64,000 bases of DNA from Pseudomonas putida (GTDB taxonomy: Bacteria; Pseudomonadota; Gammaproteobacteria; Pseudomonadales; Pseudomonadaceae): contig NZ_CP011789.1 in assembly GCF_001636055.1 (NCBI RefSeq), positions 744,001 through 808,000 on the forward strand. Reading direction: 5' to 3'. Shown piece after piece: positions 46,099-56,824 of the stretch. The translations under genes and the position numbers were made by a program. The notes under the pieces were generated by a model that ran no database searches, was not told where the DNA came from, and saw only the letters and a list, made by a program, of their open reading frames with translations. Each line of letters starts with the position of its first letter. Within the stretch, counting starts at the first letter, position 1.

Positions 46099-47247
46099 AT
46101 GAGCCTTAACATTTTCTGGTTCCTCCCCACCCACGGTGACGGCAAGTACCTGGGTACCACCGAAGGCGCACGCGCCGTCGATCACGGCTACCTGACCCAG
46201 GTCGCCCAGGCGGCCGATCGCCTGGGTTTCGGTGGCGTGCTGATCCCTACCGGTCGCTCCTGCGAGGATTCCTGGCTGGTTGCGGCATCACTGATTCCGG
46301 TGACCCAGAACCTGAAGTTCCTGGTTGCGCTGCGCCCGGGCATCATTTCGCCGACCGTGGCCGCTCGCCAGGCAGCGACCCTGGATCGCCTGTCCAACGG
46401 CCGTGCGCTGTTCAACCTGGTGACCGGTGGCGATCCGGACGAGCTGGCCGGTGATGGCCTGCACCTGAACCACGAGGAGCGTTACGAAGCCTCGGTCGAG
46501 TTCACCCGCATCTGGCGCAAGGTGCTGGAAGGCGAAGTGGTCGACTATGACGGCAAGCACATCCAGGTGAAGGGCGCCAAGCTGCTCTATCCGCCGATCC
46601 AGCAGCCGCGTCCGCCGCTGTATTTCGGCGGTTCGTCCGAGGCCGCACAGGATCTGGCCGCCGAGCAGGTCGAGCTGTACCTGACCTGGGGTGAGCCACC
46701 GGCTGCCGTAGCGGAGAAGATTGCCGCAGTGCGTGAGAAAGCCGCTGCGCAAGGCCGCGAGGTGCGCTTCGGTATCCGCCTGCACGTGATCGTGCGGGAA
46801 ACCAACGAAGAAGCCTGGGCTGCCGCCGATCGCCTGATTTCGCACCTGGACGACGACACCATTGCCCGCGCCCAGGCCTCGCTGGCGCGCTTCGATTCGG
46901 TTGGCCAGCAACGCATGGCAGCCCTGCACAACGGCAACCGCGACAAGCTCGAAGTCAGCCCCAACCTGTGGGCGGGCGTCGGCCTGGTGCGAGGCGGCGC
47001 CGGTACCGCACTGGTGGGCGATGGCCCGACGGTCGCGGCACGCGTCAAGGAATACGCCGACCTGGGCATCGATACCTTCATCTTCTCCGGTTACCCACAT
47101 CTGGAAGAGTCCTATCGCGTCGCCGAGCTGCTGTTCCCGCACCTGGACGTGCAGCGCCCGGAGCAGGCCAAGACCGGGGGCTATGTGAGCCCGTTCGGTG
47201 AAATGGTCGCCAACGACATCCTGCCCAAGTCCGTGTCGCAGAGCTGA
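46099..47247 (+). CDS. ssuD: FMNH2-dependent alkanesulfonate monooxygenase SsuD
   Basis: A 382-residue luciferase-like (beta/alpha)8 monooxygenase that splits alkanesulfonates to aldehyde and sulfite. Conserved sites include Cys55 (TGRSCEDSW), the Arg/His pair in [11 protein letters not shown] near residues 226-230, and the phosphate-binding [20 protein letters not shown] loop. GAGGAG lies at 46084-46089. It is 10 bases from ssuC. Confidence 0.95.
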   Translation: MSLNIFWFLPTHGDGKYLGTTEGARAVDHGYLTQVAQAADRLGFGGVLIPTGRSCEDSWLVAASLIPVTQNLKFLVALRPGIISPTVAARQAATLDRLSNGRALFNLVTGGDPDELAGDGLHLNHEERYEASVEFTRIWRKVLEGEVVDYDGKHIQVKGAKLLYPPIQQPRPPLYFGGSSEAAQDLAAEQVELYLTWGEPPAAVAEKIAAVREKAAAQGREVRFGIRLHVIVRETNEEAWAAADRLISHLDDDTIARAQASLARFDSVGQQRMAALHNGNRDKLEVSPNLWAGVGLVRGGAGTALVGDGPTVAARVKEYADLGIDTFIFSGYPHLEESYRVAELLFPHLDVQRPEQAKTGGYVSPFGEMVANDILPKSVSQS

Positions 47248-47257
47248 GGGTCAGGCC

Positions 47258-48055
47258 ATGAGTCGTGCAACTTCTTCCACCCTGACACAGCGCCTGGCGC
47301 CATGGGCCTTGCCCGTGTTGCTGCTGGCGGTGTGGCAGCTGGCGGTCAGCGCTGGATGGTTGTCCACGCGCATCCTGCCGGCACCGAGCGCGGTGGTCAG
47401 TGCCGGTGTCGAGCTGGTGCGCAGCGGCGAGATCTGGACGCACCTGGCGATCAGCGGCTGGCGCGCCGGTGTGGGCTTTCTGATTGGCGGCAGCATCGGC
47501 CTGTTGCTGGGGTTCATCACCGGCCTTTCGAACTGGGGCGAACGCCTGCTCGACAGCTCGGTGCAGATGATCCGCAACGTGCCGCACCTGGCGCTGATCC
47601 CGCTGGTGATCCTGTGGTTCGGCATCGACGAGTCGGCGAAGATTTTCCTGGTCGCGCTGGGCACGCTGTTCCCGATCTACCTGAACACCTACCACGGCAT
47701 CCGCAATGTCGACCCGGCGCTGGTGGAAATGGCACGCAGCTATGGCCTGTCCGGTTTCTCGCTGTTCCGGCAGGTGATCCTGCCCGGTGCGTTGCCGTCG
47801 ATCCTGGTCGGTGTGCGCTTCGCCCTGGGCTTCATGTGGCTGACCCTGATCGTTGCCGAGACCATCTCGGCCAATGCCGGCATCGGTTACCTGGCGATGA
47901 ACGCCCGTGAATTCCTGCAAACCGACGTGGTGGTCCTGGCCATCGTCATGTATGCCGTGCTCGGCAAGCTCGCCGACCTCGCCGCCCGTGGCCTGGAGCG
48001 TGTCTGGCTGCGCTGGCACCCCGCCTACCAGGTGGCGAAGAAGGAGGGCGCATGA
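47258..48055 (+). CDS. ssuC: Alkanesulfonate ABC transporter permease SsuC
   Basis: A 265-residue single-domain permease with about six helices and an EAA-type loop ([25 protein letters not shown]). The ATG at 47258 is preferred because the upstream part of the frame overlaps ssuD. Its stop overlaps the ssuB start by 4 bases. Confidence 0.93.
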   Translation: MSRATSSTLTQRLAPWALPVLLLAVWQLAVSAGWLSTRILPAPSAVVSAGVELVRSGEIWTHLAISGWRAGVGFLIGGSIGLLLGFITGLSNWGERLLDSSVQMIRNVPHLALIPLVILWFGIDESAKIFLVALGTLFPIYLNTYHGIRNVDPALVEMARSYGLSGFSLFRQVILPGALPSILVGVRFALGFMWLTLIVAETISANAGIGYLAMNAREFLQTDVVVLAIVMYAVLGKLADLAARGLERVWLRWHPAYQVAKKEGA

Positions 48056-48864
48056 CCGTGCTCAAGGAACAACCGCCGCGCCTGCTGCGTGGCATCCCGC
48101 TGGCTGCCAACGGCCTGCGCAAGACGTTCGGCAAGCGTGAAGTGCTGCGCGGTATCGACCTGCACATCCCGGCCGGTCAGTTCGTTGCCATCGTCGGCCG
48201 CTCCGGCTGCGGCAAGAGCACCTTGCTGCGCTTGCTGGCCGGTCTGGACCAACCCAGTGCCGGTGATTTGCTCGCCGGTGCTGCGCCGCTGGCCGATGCG
48301 CGCGAGGAAACCCGCCTGATGTTCCAGGACGCCCGTCTGCTGCCCTGGAAGAAGGTGATCGACAACGTCGGCCTGGGCTTGTCCGGTGACTGGCGGCCGC
48401 GCGCGGTGCAAGCGCTGGAGGAGGTGGGCCTGGCCGATCGAGCCAACGAATGGCCTGCTGCGCTGTCCGGCGGACAAAAACAGCGCGTGGCCCTGGCCCG
48501 AGCGCTGATCCACCAGCCGCGCCTGCTGCTGCTCGACGAGCCGCTGGGTGCGCTGGATGCCCTGACCCGGATCGAAATGCAGCAACTGATCGAGCGCCTG
48601 TGGCGCGAACACGGCTTCACCGTTCTGCTGGTCACCCACGACGTCAACGAAGCCGTCGCCGTGGCCGACCGGGTGATCCTGATCGAGGACGGCGAGGTCG
48701 GCCTGGACCTTACCGTCGACCTGGCAAGGCCGCGGGCGCGTGGTTCGCACCGCCTGGCTGCGCTGGAAAGCGAAGTGCTCAACCGTGTCCTGTCCGTCCC
48801 TGGCACCCCGCCCGAGCCGGAGCCTGTAGCCCCTTTGCCCACGCAACTGCGTTGGGCCCACTGA
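48052..48864 (+). CDS. ssuB: Alkanesulfonate ABC transporter ATP-binding protein SsuB
   Basis: A 270-residue ABC ATPase with Walker [11 protein letters not shown]-loop FQDARLLPW, signature LSGGQKQR, Walker [13 protein letters not shown] and switch VTHDVNE. The last 25 residues are proline-rich. It couples ATP hydrolysis to sulfonate import through SsuC. Confidence 0.93.
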   Translation: MTVLKEQPPRLLRGIPLAANGLRKTFGKREVLRGIDLHIPAGQFVAIVGRSGCGKSTLLRLLAGLDQPSAGDLLAGAAPLADAREETRLMFQDARLLPWKKVIDNVGLGLSGDWRPRAVQALEEVGLADRANEWPAALSGGQKQRVALARALIHQPRLLLLDEPLGALDALTRIEMQQLIERLWREHGFTVLLVTHDVNEAVAVADRVILIEDGEVGLDLTVDLARPRARGSHRLAALESEVLNRVLSVPGTPPEPEPVAPLPTQLRWAH

Positions 48865-48894
48865 ATCTGCGAAGCCAACCAAAGGAATCAAGCC

Positions 48895-49110
48895 ATGACC
48901 ATCAAAGCGATCAACGTCCGCAACCAGTTCAAAGGCACCGTCAAAGAAATCCTCGAAGGCCCGGTATTGTCGGAAATCGACGTGCAGACCGCCTCCGGCA
49001 TCGTCACTTCGGTGATCACCACCCGTTCCGTGCGCGAGCTGGAACTGCAGGTTGGCAGTGAAGTGATTGCCTTCGTGAAATCGACCGAGGTGTCTATCGC
49101 CAAGCTGTGA
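48895..49110 (+). CDS. ssuF: Molbindin-like protein SsuF
   Basis: A 71-residue single TOBE/molbindin domain (MTIKAINVRNQFKGTVKEIL... FVKSTEVSIAKL). Molbindins bind oxyanions such as molybdate. In P. putida S-313 ssuF is needed for growth on sulfonates and esters, though its mechanism is unsettled. It has no cysteine and no methionine after Met1. Last gene of ssuEADCBF, followed by a REP pair. Confidence 0.9.
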   Translation: MTIKAINVRNQFKGTVKEILEGPVLSEIDVQTASGIVTSVITTRSVRELELQVGSEVIAFVKSTEVSIAKL

Positions 49111-49140
49111 TGGCGTTCGACTCCCAGGTCCTTGTGAAGG

Positions 49141-49198
49141 CCTTCGCGGGCAAGCCCGCTCCCACGGTGCCCCGTAGGAGCGGGCTTGCCCGCGAAGG
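49141..49198. repeat. REP palindrome after ssuF
   Basis: Perfect 22-base arms (CCTTCGCGGGCAAGCCCGCTCC at 49141-49162, mirrored at 49177-49198) with a 14-base loop. It lies between the convergent ssuF and TetR genes and is probably the end structure of both mRNAs. Confidence 0.93.
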
Positions 49199-49200
49199 TT

Positions 49201-49833
49201 TCAGTTTGAGCGTCTGGCCAGGAAAGGCGGCAGGTAAAGCCCCAGATACGCTTCGAAGACCCGCATCCCTTCCTCCGCCATGCGCGGCGTGATCTGTTCG
49301 TGCAACTGCATCGACCGGGCATAGACCCGGTCGCTCAGTTCCATCGCCAGGGCAAACACATCCACGTCGGTGGGCATGCTGGGTAACTGGAAATGCCGGT
49401 CGAATAAGCTGTGCATCAGCTTGCCGAGCTCCAGGTCGTGCTGGCGGTCGGCTTGCGCCACTTCACTCAGCCCATGCTGGGCAAGGATCAACTGCCGGGC
49501 GGCGGTGTCCTGGCGGTAGATCTCCAGCGTGCGTTGCTCGACCAGGCGTGACAAGCCCTGCCAGGTGCTGAAGGCGTGGGCGTCGATCGGCGCGCTCAGC
49601 GCCTCGCGAAAAGCGCGGTGCACATCTGCGGTCAGGGCTTCGAGCAACGCCGGAACGCTGGCGAAGAAGTGATAGACCGAGGACGGAGGGATCTGCGCCC
49701 GTTCGGCCACGCTGTAGATCGACAGCCCCGCCACACCTTCGCCTGCCAGCAGCTCGCGAGCGGCCGCCAGGATCGCTTCGATCCTGGCCTGGCTACTGGC
49801 GCGGGGCTTGCGCGGCGAGGGCGTGCGGCTCAT
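49201..49833 (-). CDS. TetR/AcrR-family transcriptional regulator
   Basis: A 210-residue TetR-family protein. The N-terminal helix-turn-helix is at about residues 15-60 (IEAILAAARELLAGEG...SVAERAQIPPSSVYHFFAS), and the C-terminal helices form the ligand pocket. It shares one base with the end of gshA and is downstream of it, so it may be in the gshA transcript. Its targets and ligand cannot be told; glutathione or stress links are possible by context only. Confidence 0.85.
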   Translation of the reverse strand: MSRTPSPRKPRASSQARIEAILAAARELLAGEGVAGLSIYSVAERAQIPPSSVYHFFASVPALLEALTADVHRAFREALSAPIDAHAFSTWQGLSRLVEQRTLEIYRQDTAARQLILAQHGLSEVAQADRQHDLELGKLMHSLFDRHFQLPSMPTDVDVFALAMELSDRVYARSMQLHEQITPRMAEEGMRVFEAYLGLYLPPFLARRSN

Positions 49834-51425
49834 CAGTTGCTGATCGCCAGGATGCTGGCCTGGTAGGCACCGACGAACAGGTCGAAGTCGCCGACTTCCT
49901 GCTGCTCCAGACGCGACTGTTCGGCCAGCGAATCACGGGCGAGGGTTTCGAAGGCTTGCTGGCGCTCGCCAGGCAGCGCTTGCTCGCGGAAGGTTTCGGC
50001 GTGCAGCTTGCTCTGGCGCAGCGAGAATGCGACGAAGCTTTCGTCGTGCTCGGTCATGCGCGCCAGGACCTGTGCAGAAGGTGTCAGCTCAGGGTCGTCG
50101 ACCTTGGCTTGCTGCGCCTCCAGGGCCTTGGCGTGGTCGTCGCCACCTTGCGCCTGGTCAAGCAGTCCGGCCAGCTGGCCGATGCGGGCGATCAGCTCGC
50201 TGGCCCATTCGCGCAGGGTGACCGGCTGGCCATCGCGCTGCAGCTCCAGGCCTGGGCGGCGCCCCTCCTTGACTACGGTGAGGAAGTTGCTGGTGCACTG
50301 GCCGCATTCGCCGTTGTCCAGCGACGGGCTCTCATCAAGCGCGCAGAACAGCAGGAAGGCGTCGAGGAAGCGCGCCTCGGTGAGGTCGATGCCCACCGGC
50401 AGGAACGGGTTGATGTCCAGGCAGCGCACCTCGACATACTGCACGCCGCGCGAGATCAAGGCCTGGATCGGACGTTCGCCGGTGTAGGTCACGCGCTTGG
50501 GGCGAATGTTCGAGTAGTACTCGTTCTCGATCTGCAGGATGTTGGTGTTCAACTGCACCCATTCGCCGTCCTTGTGCGTACCCACTTCGACATAGGGTGG
50601 GTAAGGCGTGCCAACGGCCTTGCGCAGGCTGTCGGTGTAGCTGGACAGATTGTTGTAGCAGGGCGTCAGGCCTGCCTGGGCGTTGCTCTGGTATCCCAGG
50701 TCGCTCATGCGCAGGCTGGTGGCGTAGGGCAGGTAGAGGGTGTCGGCGTCCAGCTCTTCGAGCTGGTGCGGGCGGCCGCGCAGGAAGCCTTTGTCCAGCG
50801 CTGGCGAGGCGCCGAACAGGTACATCAGCAGCCAGCTGTAGCGGCGGAAGTTGCGGATCAGCGCGATGTAGGCCGACGACTGATAGTCACGGTCGTCCTG
50901 TTCGCTGCCTTCGGCTTCACGCAGCAAGGGCCAGAGGGCCTCGGGCAACGAGAAGTTGTAGTGGATGCCGGCGATGCACTGCATGGTGCGGCCGTAGCGC
51001 AGGGCCAGGCCCTTGCGGTACACGTGCTTGAGCTTGCCGATGTTGGAGCTGCCGTACTCGGCGATCGGAATGTCTTCCTCGGCGGGCAGCGCGCACGGCA
51101 TCGACGGGCTCCACAGGTATTCGTCGCCGAGCTTGGTGTAGACGAAGCGGTGGATCTCCTCGAGGTTCTCGAGCACCTTGGCCGGATCAGGCAGGGCCGG
51201 GGTGATGAACTCCAGCAGCGATTCGGAGTAATCGGTGGTGATCTGCTCGTTGGTCAGTGCCGAACCCAGGGCTTCGGGGTGTGGGGTCTGGGCCAGCCGA
51301 CCTTCGTCGGTCACTCGCAGGCATTCGCGCTCAATGCCGTGCAGGCACTGCTTGAGCAGGGAGAGATTGGCGCCGAGCAAGCTCAGGCGGCGATTGAGGA
51401 GGTCGCTCAAGATGGATTCCTTCAC
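49833..51425 (-). CDS. gshA: Glutamate--cysteine ligase GshA
   Basis: A 530-residue proteobacterial (type 1) glutamate-cysteine ligase, which makes gamma-glutamylcysteine from glutamate, cysteine and ATP, the first step of glutathione synthesis. Recognisable segments are [10 protein letters not shown] near the N terminus, [39 protein letters not shown] and [10 protein letters not shown]. The length is close to that of E. coli GshA (518). It uses the cysteine that the neighbouring sulfur genes help to form. Confidence 0.95.
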   Translation of the reverse strand: MKESILSDLLNRRLSLLGANLSLLKQCLHGIERECLRVTDEGRLAQTPHPEALGSALTNEQITTDYSESLLEFITPALPDPAKVLENLEEIHRFVYTKLGDEYLWSPSMPCALPAEEDIPIAEYGSSNIGKLKHVYRKGLALRYGRTMQCIAGIHYNFSLPEALWPLLREAEGSEQDDRDYQSSAYIALIRNFRRYSWLLMYLFGASPALDKGFLRGRPHQLEELDADTLYLPYATSLRMSDLGYQSNAQAGLTPCYNNLSSYTDSLRKAVGTPYPPYVEVGTHKDGEWVQLNTNILQIENEYYSNIRPKRVTYTGERPIQALISRGVQYVEVRCLDINPFLPVGIDLTEARFLDAFLLFCALDESPSLDNGECGQCTSNFLTVVKEGRRPGLELQRDGQPVTLREWASELIARIGQLAGLLDQAQGGDDHAKALEAQQAKVDDPELTPSAQVLARMTEHDESFVAFSLRQSKLHAETFREQALPGERQQAFETLARDSLAEQSRLEQQEVGDFDLFVGAYQASILAISN

Positions 51426-51681
51426 GCGTCAGTCGCCCCAATATGGGGGTAGAAATGACGGTCTACAAGGGTAGGGACAAAGGAACTGGCGTTGTCGCCT
51501 GGTTTACGCGGTTCCGGTGCTGGTAGCGCAGATACTTCGGGGCCTTGCCGAACCCATCGCGTGACAAGCCCGCTCCCACAAAAGCACCGAGGCACCAGTG
51601 GGAGCGGGCTTGTCCCGCGATAGGGTCAGTGACAGCGCCCGACCAATACCGGCAAAAATACCGCAGTTATCACTCGGGCAG
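51426..51681. other. Spacer between gshA and the thioesterase gene
   Basis: 256 bases. The gshA promoter should lie at about 51430-51540, since gshA reads away from here. The other half is taken by a REP pair at 51551-51627 that follows the thioesterase gene. Nothing else is seen. Confidence 0.5.
51551..51627. repeat. REP palindrome upstream of gshA
   Basis: Arms from 51551 (AACCCATCGCGTGACAAGCC...) and to 51627 (...CTTGTCCCGCGATAGGGT) pair with two or three mismatches around a loop of about 20 bases. It is the ATCGCGG-ACAAGCCCGCTCCCACA class. Confidence 0.85.
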
Positions 51682-52065
51682 CTAGAGAACCGCGAAGGTT
51701 CCCTGTGCCTTGGCCACCAGCTTGTCGCCCTGGAGCACGTCGGCGTCGACCACCAGCGTGCGCCGCCCTGCGTGTATCACCCGGGCGGTGCACAGCACTT
51801 CGCCGTCGCTGACAGCGCGCATGTAGTTGATCTTGCATTCGATGGTCACGCTTTGCTGGTCGAAGCCATGGCTGGCCGAGCAGGCCAGGCCCATGGCGAT
51901 GTCCACCAGGCTGAAGATCGCCCCGCCGTGCAGTTTCTGGCCACGGTTGCGCAGGTGTGGTTCCAGCGCCAGGGCCACCTCGGCAACGCCTGTGTCCAGG
52001 CGTTGCAGGCGGCAGCCCAGGAGCTGGCTGAAGGCGCTTTCGACGTATTCCTTCGGGACGTCCAT
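51682..52065 (-). CDS. PaaI-type hotdog thioesterase
   Basis: A 127-residue hotdog-fold protein. The motif GQKLHGGAIFSLVDIAMGLAC is the PaaI/YbgC-like active-site helix, with the HGG turn and aspartate. It should hydrolyse an acyl-CoA thioester; substrate unknown. The ATG at 52065 overlaps the tex stop (TGATG); a GTG one codon earlier is equally possible. It is translationally coupled to tex. Confidence 0.85.
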   Translation of the reverse strand: MDVPKEYVESAFSQLLGCRLQRLDTGVAEVALALEPHLRNRGQKLHGGAIFSLVDIAMGLACSASHGFDQQSVTIECKINYMRAVSDGEVLCTARVIHAGRRTLVVDADVLQGDKLVAKAQGTFAVL

Positions 52066-54389
52066 CACTTCTTCTTCAACTGCTTGGCGTTGGCGAACAG
52101 CGCGGCCATGGCGTTGTTGGCCGGCGCGGCGGTGGCGGTTTCGCGCGGGCGTGGTGCCTGTTGCGAACGGTTGCCGCCGTTGCCGCGTGGGCCGCCACGG
52201 TTGCCTTCGACCTTCTCGCCTGGGGTATCGCTCATGCGCATGGACAGGCCGACGCGCTTGCGCGGGATGTCCACTTCCATGACCTTGACCTTGACCACGT
52301 CGCCGGCCTTGACCGCTTCGCGCGGATCCTTGACGAACTTCTCCGACAGCGCCGAGATGTGCACCAGGCCATCCTGGTGCACGCCGATGTCGACGAAGGC
52401 GCCGAAGTTGGTGACGTTGGTCACCACGCCTTCGAGGATCATGCCGGGCTCCAGGTCCTTGAGGTCCTCGACGCCATCCTGGAAGGTCGCGGTCTTGAAC
52501 TCAGGGCGCGGGTCGCGGCCGGGCTTGTCCAGCTCCTGGAGGATGTCGGTGACGGTCGGCAGGCCGAAGGATTCGTCGGTGAATTTCTTCGGGTCGAGGC
52601 GCTTGAGGAAGCTGCTGTCGCCGATCAGCGAGCGGATATCGCGGCCGGTGTCGGCGGCGATGCGTTGTACCAGCGGATAGGCTTCGGGGTGCACGGCAGA
52701 GGCGTCCAGCGGGTTGTCACCGTTCATCACGCGCAGGAAGCCTGCGGCCTGCTCGAAGGTCTTCTCGCCGAGGCGGCTGACTTTCTTCAGTGCCGCCCGG
52801 GTGGCGAACGGGCCGTTGGCGTCGCGGTGGGCGACGATGTTCTGTGCCAGCGTCGCATTGAGGCCGGAGATGCGGGTCAGCAAGGCCACCGAGGCGGTGT
52901 TGACGTCCACGCCCACGGCGTTCACGCAGTCCTCGACCACAGCGTCCAGGCCGCGCGCCAATTTCACCTGCGACACATCGTGCTGGTACTGGCCTACCCC
53001 GATGGACTTCGGATCGATCTTCACCAGTTCGGCCAGCGGGTCCTGCAGGCGACGGGCAATCGACACCGCGCCGCGGATCGAGACGTCGAGATCGGGGAAT
53101 TCGCGGGCAGCCAGTTCGGACGCTGAATACACCGAGGCGCCCGCCTCGGAGACCATGATCTTGGTGATCTGCAGTGCCGGGTATTTTTTCACCAGGTCAG
53201 CGATCAGTTTGTCGCTTTCGCGGCTGGCGGTGCCGTTGCCGATGGCGATCAGCTCCACCGAATGCTTGGCGCACAGGGCTGCCAGTACGGCGAGGGTGCG
53301 GTCCCAGTCGTTCTTCGGTGCGTGCGGGTAGACGGTGGTGTAGTCCAGCAGCTTGCCGGTGGCATCGACTACCGCAACCTTGCAGCCAGTGCGCAGGCCC
53401 GGGTCGAAGCCCAGGGTGGCACGCGGGCCGGCGGGGGCGGCCAACAGCAGGTCGTGCAGGTTATGGGCGAAGACGTTGATCGCCTCGCTTTCGGCGTTGT
53501 CGCGCAGCTCGCCGAACAGGTCGGTTTCCAGGTGGGTGTAGAGCTTGACCTTCCAGGTCCAGCGCACCACCTCGCCCAGCCATTTGTCGGCCGGGCGGCC
53601 GCGGTTCTCGATACCAACGTGGCTGGCGATCATCAGCTCGCAGGGGTGCAGTGTGCCCGGTAGTTCCTCGCCGACCTTGAGCGAGGCGCTCAGTACGCCT
53701 TCGTTGCGACCGCGGAAGATCGCCAGGGCGCGGTGCGACGGGGCGTTGCGCAGCAGTTCGTCGTGGGCGAAGTAGTCGCGGAACTTGGCGCCTTCCTCTT
53801 CCTTGCCCGGCACCACGCGCGCGGTGAGCACCGCCTCCTGCTTGAGGAAACCGCGCAGTTTGTCGAGCAGGGCGGCGTCTTCGGCGAAGCGCTCCATGAG
53901 GATGTACTTGGCGCCTTCGAGGGCGGCCTTGACGTCGGCGACGCCTTTGTCGGCGTCGACGAAGCGCGCGGCTTCGCTTTCAGGGTCGCGCTGCGGGTCG
54001 TCGAACAGGCCGTCGGCCAATTCACCCAGGCCGGCTTCCAGGGCGATCTGGCCCTTGGTGCGGCGCTTTTGCTTGTAAGGCAGGTAAAGGTCTTCGAGGC
54101 GGGTCTTGGTGTCGGCGAGCTTGATCTCGCGGGCCAGTTCCGGGGTCAGCTTGCCCTGCTCCTCGATGCTGGCCAGGATGCTGGCGCGGCGCTCGTCGAG
54201 TTCACGCAGGTAACGCAGGCGCTCTTCCAGGTGGCGCAGTTGCGTATCGTCCAGGCTGCCGGTCACTTCCTTGCGGTAACGGGCGATGAAGGGCACCGTC
54301 GAGCCTTCGTCCAACAGGCCCACGGCCGCCTCGACCTGTTGTGGGCGCACGCCCAGTTCCTCGGCGATACGGCTGTTGATGCTGTCCAT
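52065..54389 (-). CDS. tex: Tex-family RNA-binding transcription accessory protein
   Basis: A 774-residue Tex protein. In order: the N-terminal helical region ([20 protein letters not shown]), a YqgF/RNase H-like domain (about 325-455, [20 protein letters not shown]), helix-hairpin-helix motifs (about 480-560, [17 protein letters not shown]), and a C-terminal S1 domain (about 640-715, [21 protein letters not shown]) with a basic glycine-rich tail. The ATG at 54389 follows AGGTGG; a GTG three codons earlier was rejected. It acts on RNA and transcription complexes. Confidence 0.95.
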   Translation of the reverse strand: MDSINSRIAEELGVRPQQVEAAVGLLDEGSTVPFIARYRKEVTGSLDDTQLRHLEERLRYLRELDERRASILASIEEQGKLTPELAREIKLADTKTRLEDLYLPYKQKRRTKGQIALEAGLGELADGLFDDPQRDPESEAARFVDADKGVADVKAALEGAKYILMERFAEDAALLDKLRGFLKQEAVLTARVVPGKEEEGAKFRDYFAHDELLRNAPSHRALAIFRGRNEGVLSASLKVGEELPGTLHPCELMIASHVGIENRGRPADKWLGEVVRWTWKVKLYTHLETDLFGELRDNAESEAINVFAHNLHDLLLAAPAGPRATLGFDPGLRTGCKVAVVDATGKLLDYTTVYPHAPKNDWDRTLAVLAALCAKHSVELIAIGNGTASRESDKLIADLVKKYPALQITKIMVSEAGASVYSASELAAREFPDLDVSIRGAVSIARRLQDPLAELVKIDPKSIGVGQYQHDVSQVKLARGLDAVVEDCVNAVGVDVNTASVALLTRISGLNATLAQNIVAHRDANGPFATRAALKKVSRLGEKTFEQAAGFLRVMNGDNPLDASAVHPEAYPLVQRIAADTGRDIRSLIGDSSFLKRLDPKKFTDESFGLPTVTDILQELDKPGRDPRPEFKTATFQDGVEDLKDLEPGMILEGVVTNVTNFGAFVDIGVHQDGLVHISALSEKFVKDPREAVKAGDVVKVKVMEVDIPRKRVGLSMRMSDTPGEKVEGNRGGPRGNGGNRSQQAPRPRETATAAPANNAMAALFANAKQLKKK

Positions 54390-54617
54390 GAGAACCACCT
54401 GACAAATAGTGAATACTAAGGCCGCAGTGGGGGTTCAGGCCCGGCGGCACTGGATGAAAGCCGCGCATTATACCCATCGAGTCCGGCTTGCGGTGATGGC
54501 GCTGAGCCATGTGTGTCGAGCGAGAAGTGGCACCCGGGGAAAAATCTGCTAACAATGCACACGGCACGCGTCGCAATGGCTACGCCATAATGCGCGGCGA
54601 TATCAGAGGAGTTATTG
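54390..54617. promoter_or_regulatory. Divergent tex / ompR promoter region
   Basis: 228 bases. For tex, the minus strand has TATAAT at 54472-54467, about 80 bases before the start, a good -10 but with no clear -35. For ompR, CATAAT at 54587-54592 may be the -10. AGAGGAG at 54605-54611 is the ompR ribosome site. Confidence 0.45.
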
Positions 54618-55358
54618 ATGACCAGCACCGCAAACATTGCTGAAGGCGAAAAGATTCTCATCGTTGACGACGATCCGGGGCTGAGCAGCCTGCTGGAGCG
54701 TTTCTTCACCAGCAAGGGCTTCCGTGCCCGCGCCGTGCCGAACGTCGAGCAGATGGACCGCCTGCTGGCCCGTGAAGTGTTCAACCTGGTGGTGCTCGAT
54801 CTCATGCTGCCGGGCGAAGACGGCCTCTCCGCCTGCCGCCGCCTGCGCGCGGCGAACAACCAGATCCCGATCATCATGCTCACCGCCAAGGGCGACGAGC
54901 TTAGCCGCATCAAGGGCCTTGAACTGGGCGCTGACGATTATCTCGCCAAGCCGTTCAACCCCGACGAGCTGGTCGCGCGGGTCAAGGCCGTGCTGCGGCG
55001 CCAGGCTCCGAGCGTTCCTGGCGCCCCGGGCAGCGAGGAAGAAACCGTCACGTTCGGCGACTACGAGCTGTCGTTGGCCACCCGCGAACTCAAGCGCGGC
55101 GATGAAGTGCACATGCTCACCACCGGTGAATTCGCCGTGCTCAAGGCTCTGGTCATGCATGCTCGCGAACCGCTGACCCGCGACAAATTGATGAACCTGG
55201 CCCGCGGCCGTGAGTGGGATGCCCTGGAGCGCTCCATCGATGTGCAGATCTCGCGTCTGCGCCGCATGATCGAGCCCGATCCATCGAAGCCTCGCTACAT
55301 CCAGACGGTCTGGGGTGTGGGTTATGTCTTCGTGCCGGACGGAAATGCCGGTAAATGA
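54618..55358 (+). CDS. ompR: Response regulator OmpR
   Basis: A 246-residue OmpR-family regulator: receiver at residues 11-125 with phosphoacceptor Asp61 (VVLDLMLPGEDG) and Lys (YLAKPFNP), and a winged-helix DNA-binding domain at about 145-240 (LTTGEFAVLKALVMHAREPLTRDKLM...VWGVGYVF). Partner of the following EnvZ kinase; responds to osmotic or envelope state. AGAGGAG stands before the ATG at 54618; a TTG codon just before it was rejected. Confidence 0.94.
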   Translation: MTSTANIAEGEKILIVDDDPGLSSLLERFFTSKGFRARAVPNVEQMDRLLAREVFNLVVLDLMLPGEDGLSACRRLRAANNQIPIIMLTAKGDELSRIKGLELGADDYLAKPFNPDELVARVKAVLRRQAPSVPGAPGSEEETVTFGDYELSLATRELKRGDEVHMLTTGEFAVLKALVMHAREPLTRDKLMNLARGREWDALERSIDVQISRLRRMIEPDPSKPRYIQTVWGVGYVFVPDGNAGK

Positions 55359-55376
55359 ACCGCTGCCATGACACGG

Positions 55377-55406
55377 CAGGGCGGCCCGCAAGGGTCGCCC
55401 TGTTTT
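55377..55406 (+). terminator. Hairpin with short T-run between ompR and envZ
   Basis: CAGGGCGGCCC (55377-55387), loop GCAA, GGGTCGCCCTG (55392-55402) form an 11-bp stem with one G-U pair and a tetraloop, followed by TTTT. It lies inside the ompR-envZ unit and could attenuate envZ so that the kinase is made in smaller amount than OmpR. Confidence 0.65.
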
Positions 55407-55456
55407 CGTCTGTGGTCCCCGCCTTGCTTGTTCCCGCCGTGCAGTAATCGTCGCCA

Positions 55457-56770
55457 ATGAAAACGCCTCTCTGGTTTCCGCAAAGCTTCTTCGCCCGCAC
55501 CTTGTGGCTGGTACTGATCGTCGTCCTGTTTTCCAAGGCGCTGACGCTGGTGTACCTGCTGATGAACGAGGACGTTCTGGTCGACCGCCAGTACAGCCAC
55601 GGTGTGGCGCTGACCTTGCGTGCCTATTGGGCGGCCGATGAAGAGAACCGGGACCAGATCGCCGAGGCGGCCGGTCTGATCCGCGTGACCGGCTCGGGTG
55701 TGCCGGAGGGTGAGCAGCACTGGCCGTACAGCGAGATCTACCAGCGCCAGATGCAGGCTGAGCTGGGCGAGGATACCGAGGTACGCCTGCGCATCCATGC
55801 GCCGCCGGCACTGTGGGTCAATGCGCCGAGCCTGGGGCCGGGTTGGCTGAAGGTGCCGTTGTATCCGCACCCGTTGCGCGGGCAGAAGATCTGGAACGTG
55901 CTCGGTTGGTTCCTGGCCATCGGCCTGCTGTCCACCGCGTCGGCCTGGATCTTCGTGCGCCAGCTCAACCAGCCGCTCAAACGCCTGGTGTTCGCTGCCC
56001 GTCAGCTTGGGCAGGGGCGCAGCGTGCGCCTGCCCATCAGCGATACACCCAGCGAGATGACCGAGGTGTACCGTGCGTTCAACCAGATGGCCGAGGATGT
56101 CGAGCAGGCCGGGCGCGAGCGCGAGCTCATGCTGGCGGGTGTCTCCCACGACCTGCGTACGCCATTGACCCGGCTACGGCTGTCGCTGTCGCTGATGGGG
56201 AACGAAAGTGAGCTCAGCGACGACATGGTGCGCGACATCGAAGACATGGACGCCATTCTCGACCAGTTCCTGGCCTTCATTCGCGATGGCCGCGACGAGC
56301 CGGTGGAGGAGGTCGACCTGGGTGATCTGATTCGCGAGGTGGTGGCGCCGTATAACCAGCCCGAAGAGCGCGTGCGCCTGTGCCTGGAGCCTATTCCACC
56401 CTTCCCGCTACGGCGCGTGTCGCTCAAGCGCATGCTGGGCAACCTGATCGGCAATGCCCTGCACCATGCGGGCAAGGGCGTCGAGGTGGCGGCTTATGTG
56501 TCAGGTGAGCAGGGGGCGCCGTACGTGGTACTCAGCGTGCTGGACCGGGGCACGGGGATCGACGAATCGGAACTGGAGACCATCTTCAATCCGTTCATTC
56601 GCGGCGACCGTGCACGTGGGGGCAAGGGCACCGGGCTGGGCCTGGCGATCGTCAAGCGGATCGCCGCCCAGCATGGCGGCAATGTCGAGTTGCGCAACCG
56701 CTCCGGTGGCGGGATCGAGGCGCGGGTACGCTTGCCCTTGGGGTTGTTGCTGCCGCGCGATGCCGTGTGA
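55457..56770 (+). CDS. envZ: Osmosensor histidine kinase EnvZ
   Basis: A 437-residue membrane histidine kinase. Two membrane helices (about 16-36 and 148-168) flank a periplasmic domain of about 110 residues. HAMP follows (about 170-222), then the dimerisation helix with phospho-His231 (AGVSHDLRTPLTRLR) and a HATPase domain (N-box LGNLIGNALHHAGKG, LDRGTGIDE, GGKGTGLGLAIVKRI). It phosphorylates and dephosphorylates OmpR. Confidence 0.94.
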   Translation: MKTPLWFPQSFFARTLWLVLIVVLFSKALTLVYLLMNEDVLVDRQYSHGVALTLRAYWAADEENRDQIAEAAGLIRVTGSGVPEGEQHWPYSEIYQRQMQAELGEDTEVRLRIHAPPALWVNAPSLGPGWLKVPLYPHPLRGQKIWNVLGWFLAIGLLSTASAWIFVRQLNQPLKRLVFAARQLGQGRSVRLPISDTPSEMTEVYRAFNQMAEDVEQAGRERELMLAGVSHDLRTPLTRLRLSLSLMGNESELSDDMVRDIEDMDAILDQFLAFIRDGRDEPVEEVDLGDLIREVVAPYNQPEERVRLCLEPIPPFPLRRVSLKRMLGNLIGNALHHAGKGVEVAAYVSGEQGAPYVVLSVLDRGTGIDESELETIFNPFIRGDRARGGKGTGLGLAIVKRIAAQHGGNVELRNRSGGGIEARVRLPLGLLLPRDAV

Positions 56771-56824
56771 GGTTCTGTGGTCTCTTTATGGCTAAAACCG
56801 CGAAGAGACCTACACGATTTCGAA

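Noticed and set aside
49107..49292. 61-codon frame after ssuF
   Set aside because: It runs through the REP palindrome into the end of the TetR gene and has no family or ribosome site.
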